From Acanthaster planci (lineage: Eukaryota; Echinodermata; Asteroidea; Valvatida; Acanthasteridae), in the NCBI RefSeq assembly GCF_001949145.1, contig NW_019091397.1, positions 1,337,477 through 1,397,476 on the forward strand: a stretch of DNA of 60,000 nucleotides, in the 5' to 3' direction. Below are positions 22,626-33,745 of the stretch, one piece after another. Position 1 is the stretch's first letter. Each line of letters opens with the position of its first letter. The notes under the pieces are model-generated. The model made no database searches, was not told where the DNA came from, and was given only the letters and a program-made list of their open reading frames with translations. A program made the position numbers and the translations under genes.

Positions 22626-23260
22626 CGCGAGGCAGTGCCTCAACAGAACGTGCTTTCGGTTGTGATCCGCACCATTAGATCCTTAATATGACGTCCTGAC
22701 TGCATTTTACTTCACCACTTCCAACCAGTAGAGGTGAATTCAAGCTTGCAGTGCGGTGAAGATTCAAGATAATTTCGGCATGAAAAATACTTTGCTCTTT
22801 TTAAAGTACTTATGCTATTCAAAATGATTTTGTGCGGAATTGTCTCTCACTTTCCAGTACGTTTTAATTGTTTTACCGTTGTAATTTGTAGTGCTGGGGA
22901 AAGTTGTTGGGGGCTCGAAATCGCGGCAAGTAACGGCTATATCTTCAATCTATGCTTGTTACAGAAAATTGTAATGTTGAACACGTTTGACACTGATTTG
23001 TGTGCTCCTCTAGCGCAGTGGGAGTCGACTTCCCACTGGTTGTCATTCCTCAAATGTCCGTGCGAAGACAGAAGGGGAGTACGTTGCCCACTATCTATCT
23101 CGAGGTGCTATCCAGGGCAGAAGTACACGGACCTACATACTCATCTCACCTGTCACAGAGACCTGATATTTCTTCCCGATCAAACATTTCCCAGCTCAAA
23201 CACGTAATCCATATCTCCAACACATTTCTGCTACTACCCAATGGCTTTCTTTTGCCACAG

Positions 23261-23607
23261 AGCTCACGAGTTTCGATCTTCGTTATTTGTGCAAATTTAA
23301 CGACGGGACACTCAATTTCGGAATAGGTCCTACTGTCTGTCTGGAGGAGATAAAAATGACACGCATGTCTGTTTGTGTTGAAATCCACACGGCGACGAGG
23401 AAAGAGATTTACAAGGTGCTGGAGTTGGAAAATGTTCCGAATAAACTCGGTCGTGTGCAAATTCTACCTTATGCCGTTGATGGGAGCATTAATCTTTGGC
23501 GGAAAAACTTTTACCTCCGCAGTGCAGGTTTGATCAAATTAAGGTACGTTCGTATCGCTTCAGACAGAGCGACGAAACTGCTGTTACTTTCGGTTATTTA
23601 TTATTAG
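23261..23607 (+). CDS. Candidate 3'-terminal coding exon, unrecognised
   Basis: Seen: a pyrimidine-rich acceptor (TTCTTTTGCCACAG, ending 23260) precedes an open frame. If the first two bases complete a codon, the frame runs 114 codons to a TAG at 23605-23607, and AATAAA follows at 23629-23634. A good donor, AAG/GTACGT, at 23543 offers an alternative internal exon. The translation is mixed hydrophilic, with a Val-Leu-Glu-Leu-Glu-Asn stretch, and matches no family I know. Other frames are also open here (131 codons ending at 23207, 108 codons ending at 23326), which weakens the case. This may well be chance. Confidence 0.17.
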
Positions 23608-23628
23608 TTCATATATCTTAGGCAGATA

Positions 23629-23634
23629 AATAAA
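23629..23634 (+). terminator. Poly(A) signal AATAAA
   Basis: Lies 22 bp after the stop of the candidate terminal exon, with a GT-containing stretch (GTGTTTGAG) downstream. AATAAA is common in AT-rich DNA, so only its position gives it any weight. Confidence 0.2.
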
Positions 23635-23639
23635 GTTCT

Positions 23640-24239
23640 CTAAAACTCAAGTGTTTGAGTCAAGAAGAAGGCGGAGGCCTTCATTGCAAATTATCTACTG
23701 TATGCTGAGTACAATATAAGGAGGAATTATTTCCTTGTATTTAGTGTTACTATTAAGTGCAGTCTGGTAAATGTGAATGCCCCTACAAGTACAAAGGCGT
23801 CAGCAATCGATCGGTTATCGATTAGTGCTTAAAAAAGCAACCTCTGTAATTTTGTGGACAGAATTACGGTATTTTTTTTCTTTACAAAGATTTATATGTA
23901 AGAAAGGTAACATTGATAACAAGTGAATTTTAGTCAGGTGACCCGGGAACTGCTTTGGATCGGATGGTTCTTCTGTTTATTAGGCCTCTTTCAATCTACA
24001 GAGAACCGCAATAATGCCTCTTGCCTATTGGACGCCTTGTATTTATCTTGGAGCAAAAAATCTAGGGCTTTTCGAAAATGGACAATGATCCCCATAGAGT
24101 TGTTGCTGTATGACTCTTTTCTATGATGTTTCATAAGCCTTTCCGAAAGATTTCCTTTGTCTCCACCTTCACGTTTCTTCCACGTGGAGCAGTGTTCCGT
24201 TTAGTTGATGTATTTGCTCGTAAGTTTGTTTGCTGCCGG
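23640..24239. other. Non-coding background
   Basis: No gene supported. T-rich tract near 23872 and short ORFs only. Confidence 0.45.
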
Positions 24240-24460
24240 TAAAATGATGTTCGGAGGCCGGGTTCGGATTGATTAGATATAAGCATACGTTCAGACGTTA
24301 TGCGTGACTCGGAGACGAAGGCTCGATTGATGGGGTAATAAATTGGTAGATCTATCTTAAATGTTGGCCGGGCTAGACGTCTTGTCGCTCCAATTTAAGC
24401 CCTTTGCGTCGCCACTCCTCGGAACAGGTGTTAATTTCATTAAAGGTCATACCCCATGCT
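24240..24460. promoter_or_regulatory. Candidate regulatory element: T-box, homeodomain and nuclear-receptor words
   Basis: Overlapping words at 24426-24449: AGGTGTTAA (T-box half-site-like), TAATTTCATTA (inverted TAAT pair) and TTAAAGGTCA (extended nuclear-receptor half-site), all within 24 bp. The preceding 180 bp is CpG-containing, with ATTGATTAGATA and CGATTGATGG homeodomain/TALE-like words. No coding potential. Confidence 0.28.
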
Positions 24461-26439
24461 TTACCCTCCTCTACTTCAGTCAGGAATAATGAGTTGGCTT
24501 AAGTTCAGTTTCGCCCAATAAAATTACGTACCACACCCTTAACAGTGCCCAAGAGGTGCTATATCGGAAGGGTTGAATGGGTTGACAAAAAGTGACTTTC
24601 TCCGTATCATATTCAAGCTAACTTTAAGTGGGGCTCTGTTTAAAGAAATGACATCTCTTGGCTGAGAAATTATTACATGCATGTAATGTCTTTTCAGGAT
24701 CATGTACCTTCCATCCAGTGCTTTCCCATTTACTGCTAAAACCATACGAGCAATATTATACGTCTGCGAATGGCGACGCTGAAATGGGGGGGGGCTCAGG
24801 GCTCGGCATATTTTTTTTTTCAATCCGATGCTTTCATCCGAATCTCTGGCTTAGTGTTTACCTAACTCCTTTGTTTCTCGGTTCCAGAGCCCCAACCCCT
24901 CCAGCAGCAAATTGTCAAACCATAACGGTTGACTTGGTCAATCATTCCGAGGTATTTTCAAGCAGATTGGCAATTTTCATCCCTTCCTTCTTCCCCTTGT
25001 TTATTTCTTAAAGATGCACCGTCCGTGCTTTTGGGATGCGGCACCTCGAAAATGTTTTTTTTTTGTTTCGTTGTTGTTGTGAGTTTTCTAATGAGACATC
25101 AGCCGGAAGTATTTGTCTACGATAACCAGTCAAACAATCTATTGAGAATAAAAGGAAGGGAGGAGCTAGGGCGCGCATGCATTGTGACAGTGGTTTATGA
25201 ATAATAATCTCAACACAGCACATCGCACACTACGCTATGTTAAACGCGATCGCTCGCTCACGCCCATCACGTATTGGACAAGTCAAAAAACGTGTTATTT
25301 ACCAAAACTAAAGCTGATGGCAGGTAAAGTACCGGTACTCAGACTACTAATGTGCTGAGTACAATACCAAAACTCGGCTTTTTTCTTAGTAAACAGCACC
25401 TAATACACACTGCTATGGGAGGACGCCATGTTTGTTGATGTCGCGTGACTAAGAGGGCGCAATCGGTCAGTTTGGTAGACTGTGTTTCAAAGATAACGTT
25501 TCCGTCATAAAGTGTGACGTGTACTCTGAATGGAAGGCAGCAGGCCGCCCACTGTGCTTACCTGTGCCCCGAAATGACGTGATAACCTTCACTTATTACT
25601 TCTTACACTCAATTCTTAGCGTTAAGATATTGCAGGATGAATGTAATGGATGAATGTGAGCAGCCCATTTGTGTCATTAGGAAACTGTTTTGTTTACTTA
25701 GGCCTCAACGAGGGAGGGATACCCGCGTGGAGGCCTTATCAGGCGATGGTACACGGGCGATGGGTTGCACTATTGACCTGTTACGCGTTCCGTCTTGTAT
25801 ACGCTGTCCCTTCAACCACGGATCACTTGCTTTAGGCATGGAGGAATAAGCACATCTATGCTTCAACTGAGTTGCACAGAATCTTAAGTCGGTCAAGTCG
25901 CATGCCGTATGACATGCCATGCACTTAAAGAGTGGTTTTGTTTTTTCTTTCTGCCGCGTGATCGAGAGCATAATGGTGGCCATCAACCAACAGTAGGTAA
26001 AATATCAAGTCTAGCTAAGGGTATTTTGCTGGTTCTGTAGTGCGTAATTCAGGGTTTTTGGAGAGTTTACGTTAAAAAAGAGTGGGTCTTCCCCGGAAAG
26101 AGAGACCATGGGACCCATGGGTAGAACTGTGTCGCAGATACATCTTGAATCTTGACAAGGGAGCAAACAAAGGATTGGAACTCAAGTTCCAACCAAGAGA
26201 GGGGAGGGAACCGTCATCTTGTCTCAAAACAAAAAGTAGCACCCATGTGAATAGCACAAAATCTACTGCGCGTGGACCAATTCTCTGGTATTTCCTCGAT
26301 CTCCAGTCCATACTCCCAGATTTGGAAGTGAGCCCAAGCTAAAGGTTTGAGGAGACACCGAGCTGGATTTGCTAATCTAAAGGGAAATTCCAAAAGGAGT
26401 ACCGCACGTGCCATAAAAATCAAGTGTACCGTGTCCGGG
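24461..26439. other. Non-coding background with low-complexity tracts
   Basis: G9 (24786-24794) and T10 (24811-24820), and a T9 run near 25055. A patch at 25425-25460 joins GACGCCATGTTTG (YY1-like) to TCGCGTGAC and GAGGGCGC, but no start site or ORF follows. Overlapping ORFs at 25637-25986 and 26072-26423 are on both strands and look like chance. Confidence 0.4.
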
Positions 26440-26765
26440 CGAGTATGTAGACAGGTTGTGTTTACCTGACCTCATTTCCATCTCGTTAAATGCGAGGTGT
26501 TACCGACATGTCATCAACGCGCGCGCTGCAGTTATGCGATACTTGCAACAGGAAAGTCCGCGCGAGAGCCATGCTAATCCAAACAGAGCCCCGTCATATC
26601 AGAACAGTAAATCCTGCAAAATGAGATTTTCCATCTCTGCCCCGTGGACGATCATCAATTTGGCAATTGCTCCTCGGCATAGGCCGGGCGCTGTTAAATT
26701 TGGCCGCCTTGAGATGAGATTCGGTATTGTGGCGGAGGGAAGGTCGTGTTACAACTAGGACTCGC
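26440..26765. promoter_or_regulatory. Candidate conserved non-coding element
   Basis: About 325 bp containing AGGTGTTA (26495-26502), TGTCATCAA (26509-26517), GCGCGCGC near 26519, ATCATCAATTTGGCAATTG near 26651, and GTTAAATTTGGCCGCC near 26692. It reads as single-copy, motif-dense DNA. The open frames on both strands are 61-100 codons and unrecognised. Confidence 0.28.
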
Positions 26766-26976
26766 CAGTGACGACACATGATGGGGTGAGCGCTCGCGGG
26801 GAGATCTGCGCTGCTAGGCGGGTATGATGAAGGTATGATCGGCCGAGACAGAGTTGTCCCAAGTCCGCTCCGTTTTTGATGACAGCTTCTTTAATCTCGC
26901 CATGCTTGATCTGATACCCGTTTCAGCAACTCGTAAATTGTCATCGTCTCCTCTCGTTTGTCAGGTGTACTGCAAT

Positions 26977-27000
26977 CGATAAGTTCATGCAGACTTATCG
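26977..27000. promoter_or_regulatory. Inverted pair of GATA sites
   Basis: CGATAAGT (26977-26984) and ACTTATCG (26993-27000) are exact reverse complements with an 8-bp spacer. Each contains a GATA-factor site (GATAAG), so two sites face each other 16 bp apart, about 1.5 helical turns. Confidence 0.35.
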
Positions 27001-30000
27001 CTTTCCAGTTGAAGCCTCATGCATAACACGATGACAGACCAGCTTGGCTCCTCCTCAACAGAATTTGTATTAGATGAGCTTCGAAGCTTTTCATGGTGAA
27101 GGTAGCAAGTTAGTTGTAGGGTTTGAGGTAGCACCATGCAAGGGCACCTCTTTTACGAGTATGTGTGGTCAAAGAGAACCAAAGGTACTCAATGTATAGG
27201 AGAGTATGATCTGACCGTCGTCAGGAGACTGCAGAGATTCCAGTGGTGAAGCAGTGTAGATTGTATTAGCGTCCTCTTCACAGCTCACCGCCTTCGTAGG
27301 AGCTTCAACAGTGGAACCTCTCATGACTACCACACAGAATACTGTCCATGGCCTCCAGTTCTTTTCAGAACCACACATACTCATTAAAGAGACGTCCTTG
27401 GACTTTGCACGGTGATACCGCAAACTTCTACCCCTGGGAAATGGTGTTATAGAACCCACAAGCAGAAATTCAAGTCCCCGTGGGTTAACGTATGTAGATT
27501 ACAACAAGGCAAAGAGCGGGAAATGATGAGCTCGAGGATAAGTCCACAAATAGGGATCAGATTCTAAAAATATTGTAGCAAATTCCAATGCAGGAAAAAT
27601 AGGAGCAACGTAGGTTATGCAAGCAGTCAAGAAACGAACACAAGTTTTCATCATTGCAAAAGACAACTCATAAATCATAACGCAAAGGCCAAGGAGGCCC
27701 TGTCTTCAAATCCAGTATTTTTAGTCGCTTGGCCCATGAGGGCGCTATAGTGTCAACTGCAGAGGCGGCTCCTCTCATCCGAAAACGGCCGGATGCCAGA
27801 TCTGGCAATGATGTAGTAATGATGCTGTTGGATTTCTCGTAATTAGGGTACGCTTTGCTCTCATTACATGATATGCAGAAACCTGCTGTGGTCGTTTTAA
27901 CTAACGTCAAAGGAAGGCACATGGTAATTTTTATAGTCATTTAGAAATGCCGTGCTACGGAGAGCAGCAATTTTGTTTTTTTGTTTTCAAAGAAGGGGTA
28001 TCAAGTTAATTTAGTGTCAACTTACCACTTTGTATTATGGACCCCAAAAGGTCGACGTTTTTCTCTCTGTTACGGAACTCCCAGAAACTGAAGATCTCCA
28101 CAGTGTGCGAGTCAACGGGCACGCACCACTGAGTGTTGTCTTATCAGTATCGGTTTCTCGACTCGCTGTTTACTTTGACCAAGCTGCGAGGTTAACTGGG
28201 CCAATTATGTGGGGCTAACATTATATTTGAAGGCTACCAGGAGGTTAGAATGTCCGATACTATTGGCAGTCCTACTTCACCCAGGGGAAGACGTGCCGAA
28301 GGCCTGTGGGCCATTTATAAAGTACCTCTTCCGTCAATATAAGTAAAGTAGGTGGGGAAATACAAACACACTGCATCCAACCTGATGGCATATCGGCTAA
28401 TAATGAAGCCTGTTAAGACACTTTGCTGAAACAAGTGTTTCCTTTTTAGGCGACAAACAACGTGTTCAAAGTTGTCACACTGGTAGTAAAAGGACATGCA
28501 AACTCATTGTGTTGGGCCTATATAAACCTTGATCCACTTGAAGTTTTAGAGCTAAATTCAAACGACATTCAGACTTTTGACCCTAGGCGACAGTGAAAAA
28601 GAGTTAACCGGTAGATGTTGGGGGCCATTCTTAAATTTGAAGATCTTCTTTCATGAGGCCGGCAGGAAATGTACCACTACTTTACTCCAAGGCCGCCTGT
28701 ACTGACCCTAAGTACAGCAATATTATGGCCTCATATTTTTTTAAAAACCTCATTTGATTCCTAGCCAGGAAAGCTGTAAACCTGATTCAAATGAACAATT
28801 ATGTATTAAGAATTTGACCTTACATTTCTACGAAATAATGCAAGGAAAATATCGACTGAATTATTTCAAATCTGTATATGTTTATGGGTACAGTTTGCAC
28901 AACTGTTTATATAGATCTAAATACTCGAAAGGTCACAAACTGGAATCCCGTACAAATGGCACAAATATTAAAATAACCAAGCTATTGCAGTTTGTTTTAT
29001 TTCCTACTGCTTTTAACATGCTTTCCAGTTTTTGATTAGCGTTTTGACTTTGAACTCGTCGTTGTTGGGTTCGCTGTTCCTTTTACCACTAAGGCTAGTA
29101 ACAAATCAACAGGATCTTGTCGTGAATTGTTGCGAAGGGCGTACAGCTGGCTCTCCTCTAGCATGAACAAGAGCGAAGTTCCTGCACAAGCAAAACCCTC
29201 CATAAAGGAAATAACCTGCTCAGAATTTTCGGCTGCAAGTGGTTTTCAGACAATTGATCAGGGAAGACGTAAATGTCTTTAAAGCGTGCTTGCCCTTCAC
29301 TTTCCGTATTAAAGAAGAAGTCTTCCTAATTTATTCCACAACCCCCAAATACCTTCCATTGATATCTGGTTCCACGTCTCCAGTTCTAGATTGTGTGCCA
29401 CATTAATTCGGTTCTGAAACAGACTAGACATTAAAGTGGACTAACAAACAACAGAGCTGGTTCCAGATCACTGTATAGCCATCAACCTGTCCTACTTAAT
29501 ATTTATATATTCGAAACAATAGGAAATGCTTGGGGACGTCTGGGAGTGAGAACTGACCCATGAAAGGGGGGATAGTGGCCATCTCTAAAGACTTTCTATA
29601 AAGGTAAAAGAACTGTGGCGCTCACGCATGCATCATAATAGATGCGATTGCATACTTGGAATCCTGTTTTATGTCGACCAACGTATTGATTTTAGCCTTC
29701 GGATTAACAGACCGATTCAGCACTGAAGAAGTTACTCCACGAGTTTGACAAAATAGCTCCGGTAAGATATCATGCGTATGCCATTCGCTCTGCAGACTAG
29801 AAAGAAGAAATAACATACGCTATGCAAGGAGGGAATTAAGTAATTGAGTCAGCTTTCACAGATAAGCAAATTAAGCGCTTTTCATTTACGGTGTATAAGA
29901 AAATGTCCAAGGTCCGAGGTTTTCCGAGGTGTTCTCATTTCTCTTCAGCTCAGTTTGTGTACAAAGCCATTCATATTGTGGGTAGACAACTGGATGGATA

Positions 30001-30130
30001 GGTGTTGGCTTCGCGGCAAACTGATGTAAACGCCCTGTCGTGATGACCCTGTCAACAATCTGACGGGCCAATATTAACCTGGTTTGTGTTTCTTTGCACA
30101 GCGCATGACAAATATACTATCGAAACGGCT
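27001..30130. other. Non-coding background
   Basis: No supportable gene. The minus ORF at 27668-27940 (90 codons) overlaps the GAGGGCGCTATAG word at 27738-27750 shared with 10046-10058, and may be worn repeat DNA. The other ORFs are short and unrecognised. 28621-29040 is AT-rich. Confidence 0.45.
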
Positions 30131-30131
30131 A

Positions 30132-30139
30132 TGACGTCA
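30132..30139. promoter_or_regulatory. Perfect CRE palindrome TGACGTCA
   Basis: Sits in a CG-containing context (CGGCTATGACGTCATCGTGC). No TATA box within 100 bp. Confidence 0.3.
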
Positions 30140-30444
30140 TCGTGCCGGGTAAAAGGCTCAAATGGTCTTCAACTGTAAGGCTGTGTATAATAAATTACTT
30201 TGCAGTGATCACGGCCCTAGACACGACATGCCTTGCAAGGTACGGTAGATTCCGTGTTCAGTTTGTTGCTGTTTGATGTTGTGATGACGGCGCTGTGCGA
30301 AGCCCAAAAGAAGCTGATTGTGTTTTGAAAGTTGAGAAATGCAAAGCAAAGAAGAGAGTAAGGTTTAGTGAATTCCTTGGGCCTATTTCTACTGTTTTGC
30401 TGAGTTATACCACCCATCGGACACAGCTATCTCTACTGTTCAAC

Positions 30445-30581
30445 CTTTTGAGGGAGAAAAAGAACCACTGACCTTAAGTGCCCAGTGGCCGTGCTATAAT
30501 GCACCCTTGGGGAAAATGAGGAAAATAAGCCTGCTCAGCTAAGAAATAAAAAAATAATAAATAAAAAAAAACCCAATATGC
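30445..30581 (+). mobile_element. Possible retroposon 3' end with A-rich tail
   Basis: ACCCTTGGGGAAAATGAGG (about 30502) is followed by a long A/T tail of AAATAA-type units ending at 30581. The CCTTGGGGAA word plus tail resembles 4450-4483. This is consistent with the 3' end of a non-LTR retroposon; neither a coding part nor a target duplication is visible. Confidence 0.25.
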
Positions 30582-32539
30582 CAAACGGAAGGAAGGAAAA
30601 TGTTTTGAGGGTGATGGGTCTTTGTCACAGGGTGATATTTAATTAAAATGAATTTTGAAATAAACAAAACTCCACTCTGTGTGGCCCTAATTTTTGTCGC
30701 TAACACGTGGGAGTTCAGCTACAAGATTTTTTAAATATTCCAGAAGTTATTCAACTTTGCCAGAGTGTGCTTGACGACAGTTGATCCACTGGAAAAGCTA
30801 TTGGTCAGTGTGTCTTAGTTTGCATTAACTTGAATATTAATTGAACATTTGGGTTGGAGTTATTATGCACGGATTCCTTGACTATGGTTTGCAGCATCCG
30901 TGGAAGTTTCCTCTCTCCTGTTAAAAAGTAAAGTGCAAGTACAAAGTACAATTACTGAGGTTCCAAGGAAGGGAAGTGACCATCATGGATGACTTACATG
31001 TTTGAGAAACGAGAACTAGGATACTGAGAGCCCAAATGTAAGCAGACACCGGTGATACCAGAGTTTAAAATGTAACAAGCCAGGGATCTCCTAAATCCTG
31101 TAAGTTAATTGTAAATAAATTTGGTAAACTGATTTTTAATACATGGATGTGAAATAGGACTTTGTAAACCTGTGAGAACAAAACAGAATGCCTAGAGGCC
31201 TAAACTTCCAACACAATTTTTAATCAATTGCATGAAGTACTTTGTACTGACCAGACACAATGATTGTCTCCCTCGCGATTTTGAGTTTATTATATTTGGG
31301 GTTCTCAGATCAGTGGGAAAACATATGCTAGATGCAACCCAGACGAAATGAAATGTTTTTTAAGTTGAGATATTGTGGGAATCGAGTTGTGACGGCAGGG
31401 CCGGACCACCGTGGTGTGACTCAGAGACTACGGGAGTCAACCACGGGCCAGAGAAGTCGACCAAGGGCTACAAGACTGAAGACTATATGGAAAAGCTATT
31501 TGCCCATACTCAAAATTTAGCAAACCTGTATATTTTTATGGTATGGACAAACCACCGGGTGCCTCTAAAGTACTGAAGACCCTGGGCACACAATCCGTCT
31601 GAATTTGAACCGAAACAACGTCGCTGTCTCCTCCGTTTCACTTGTTTGTAGCACCTGCAGTCTTTGTTGCAACATTGACTCGGGGATCCCCATCTTCACC
31701 CGGAAGGCATGTAAATATAGCTTTTCCAGAAAGTGCCTTTGAAAGTGCCACGCACAAACATCAAAGGTCGTGCGGCTGTCGTCAAACTTTCATGCGTACA
31801 TGTAGATAAAAAAATTAAAGAAAAGCAAAGGTTGATTTGGGCAGTGGTTTCTCAAGACAGACAAAAATCTCCCATACTCTTTAAAGGATTCTATAAATAG
31901 ATTAAAAAGACTGACATTCCACGAATGCCAAGCGAGGCCCCCATTTTACCGCCATCGATTGTCGACTACTCTGGCATTTTGACGTCATCCAACGTCAACT
32001 TGATGTCTAGTAGGTATCATGTTTTCTATAGTCATTTCTGGAATGTCCTGGTACTTGTACTGGAATTGATGTAATTATCTTGGAAGTCAACTGTGGTGCT
32101 TGTTTGACCATTTGATGTACTGTGCAACTATTTGAGGAGGACTCGTAACATAAGGCGTTCGTAATGATAGGTAAATTTAATTCTTATACATATTTGAAAT
32201 ATCTGACTGTTCCTTGCAACTTGTTGATCGCATTCTGTTTGTCTTGTGAGCCTCAATGCTACTGTTGCATAGGCCTACTCGAGACACCATTCCCAGGGAG
32301 ATTGGAAAAGAATTTAAAATCCAGGAATGGAATATGAATAAACCGAATAAGTTTCATCAAATTATTCAAGCTGATGACTGCCGTGAGGGAGGTGATTTCA
32401 TGTACACAGTTGTAAGTGATGTGATTAATTTCCCTATTCAGTCAGCAGTCGCCGGGTATTTTTCAAAGTGATTTTCAAATTAAATTGCGATCGACTAAAC
32501 AAACACGTGTCCTTTCCGATCGTTCCGTCAAACCTTCCC
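30582..32539. other. Non-coding background
   Basis: AT-rich, with ORFs under 75 codons. A perfect CRE, TGACGTCA, lies at 31980-31987, followed 6 bp later by a second ACGTCA half-site-like word. Confidence 0.45.
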
Positions 32540-32720
32540 CACAACGCAAACCTCTAATAATAAATTGACCAGCTTTTCCCGGTGTAAAACCTACAGCCGC
32601 GAAGGAAGTGGCAAAGTTCGACACCGTTTTCCACAACGTCAACATCCTTGGCACCACGAGCACGTGGGGCCTGAACGGTCGTGAAGCGCGACGAGTCGCG
32701 TCCTGCCTTCCTTGTTAAAC
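32540..32720. promoter_or_regulatory. CpG-rich patch with E-box and inverted repeat
   Basis: CACGTG near 32660 and the palindromic CGCGAC-GA-GTCGCG (32687-32700) lie in a CpG-dense stretch. Minus-strand ORFs of 62 and 98 codons cover it without recognised similarity. Confidence 0.2.
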
Positions 32721-32839
32721 AAGGCGAGTCTGAGACCACTGGCGAATAGTTGTAGAACGAAATCAGACTTGTGAGGCTATGCAGCGTTACACGACTTTTA
32801 TCTTGAAGTGAGAAAGTAGAAACAGTGCCCCAGAAACAT

Positions 32840-33120
32840 AAAAATGGCAAGACGCCCGAGACATGTCTTGTTCAATTCGGCGAGCCCAGGGGGGGGGGTG
32901 ATTCAGCTGATGGGACTCGTAATTAGTTCGTCGTCTCCGACGTCACGTTGCCAACAACTGCCCCAAACACGCGAAAAACTAGCGCGGTTGCAATACCTAA
33001 CCGTGATTTATCTGTTGCTTTTGGGGGACAGCTAATTCGCAAAGTAGATTGAGCTTCCTGTGTTTGTGAGAGACGAAAATAACATTTGACATTTTGGTGA
33101 GTCACCATTATAGTGATTTA
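32840..33120. promoter_or_regulatory. Candidate regulatory patch with AP-1 palindrome
   Basis: Contains a G10 tract (32889-32898), CGTAATTAGTTCG, GACGTCACGTTGCC near 32939, TGATTTATC-type HOX/TALE words near 33004, and TGGTGAGTCACCA (33095-33107), an AP-1 site TGAGTCA extended to a 13-bp inverted repeat. No coding exon supported. Confidence 0.25.
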
Positions 33121-33589
33121 TTCAGTGCTACGAAATACAGAAAGGGTGCATTGTCAAGTACCATAACCGACGCACTGAAAAAGATTCACGAGGAAGGGCC
33201 AGGTTGACGTATAAATGGACATGAATCCAGGAGTTGCATTAACGTCATCCCAACCCAAAGCTCTCATCAGACACGTTTTAACCGCAAAACAAGAGACAGT
33301 CTTCCGTGAGAAAGAAAGGACGGAACTTCGAGTGAAATACAAGTGTAAGATATCGACATGAGGATAATAGGCCTATTAGACAATATACCGTATTTCCTCC
33401 TATGTTGGCAGCCATCAGGGAAAAAATCATGCAACTGTACAACTATGTAGCTTTTCTTTGGAATAGACGGGGAGAAACACTATTACCTCTTGCAATAAAT
33501 TATTCAAAACGTCAACACCTTCTCCTTACTCGAGCTAACATTAGTGTTTTGAATTTCAAATCAAGGCAGGTGGCGCTTGGGCGAGCAGG
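33121..33589. other. Non-coding background
   Basis: Nothing supportable beyond short ORFs and one TAGGCCTA-type word near 33368. Confidence 0.45.
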
Positions 33590-33745
33590 CCGCCCGTCTT
33601 CCGTGGAATAGTTTTCACGGTGAATGCAACGATTGCAAGGGCCGGGAACCCCCACGAGTGCCGCCTCCCCGACGCTTGGTTCCACCGCCAAGGTGGTAGT
33701 GTGTAAGGCGCCATCAGTCGAGCATTAAACTCAAGCCCCGTCAAA
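33590..33745. promoter_or_regulatory. CpG-rich patch ahead of a small ORF
   Basis: GC-rich block with CTTGG/CCAAG arms near 33676-33693. It directly precedes an ATG at 33747 in a fair start context (A at -3, G at +4) that opens 90 codons, unrecognised. A 140-codon minus ORF overlaps the same region. The arrangement could be a CpG promoter and first exon but equally a coincidence. Confidence 0.15.

Noticed and set aside
27122-27140. let-7-like TTGAGGTAG word
   Set aside because: Diverges from let-7 right after the seed and does not fold into a precursor hairpin.
8399-28026. 15-bp word TAGTGTCAACTTACC shared at 8399 and 28012
   Set aside because: A 15-bp coincidence is expected about this often in 60 kb and the flanks do not align.
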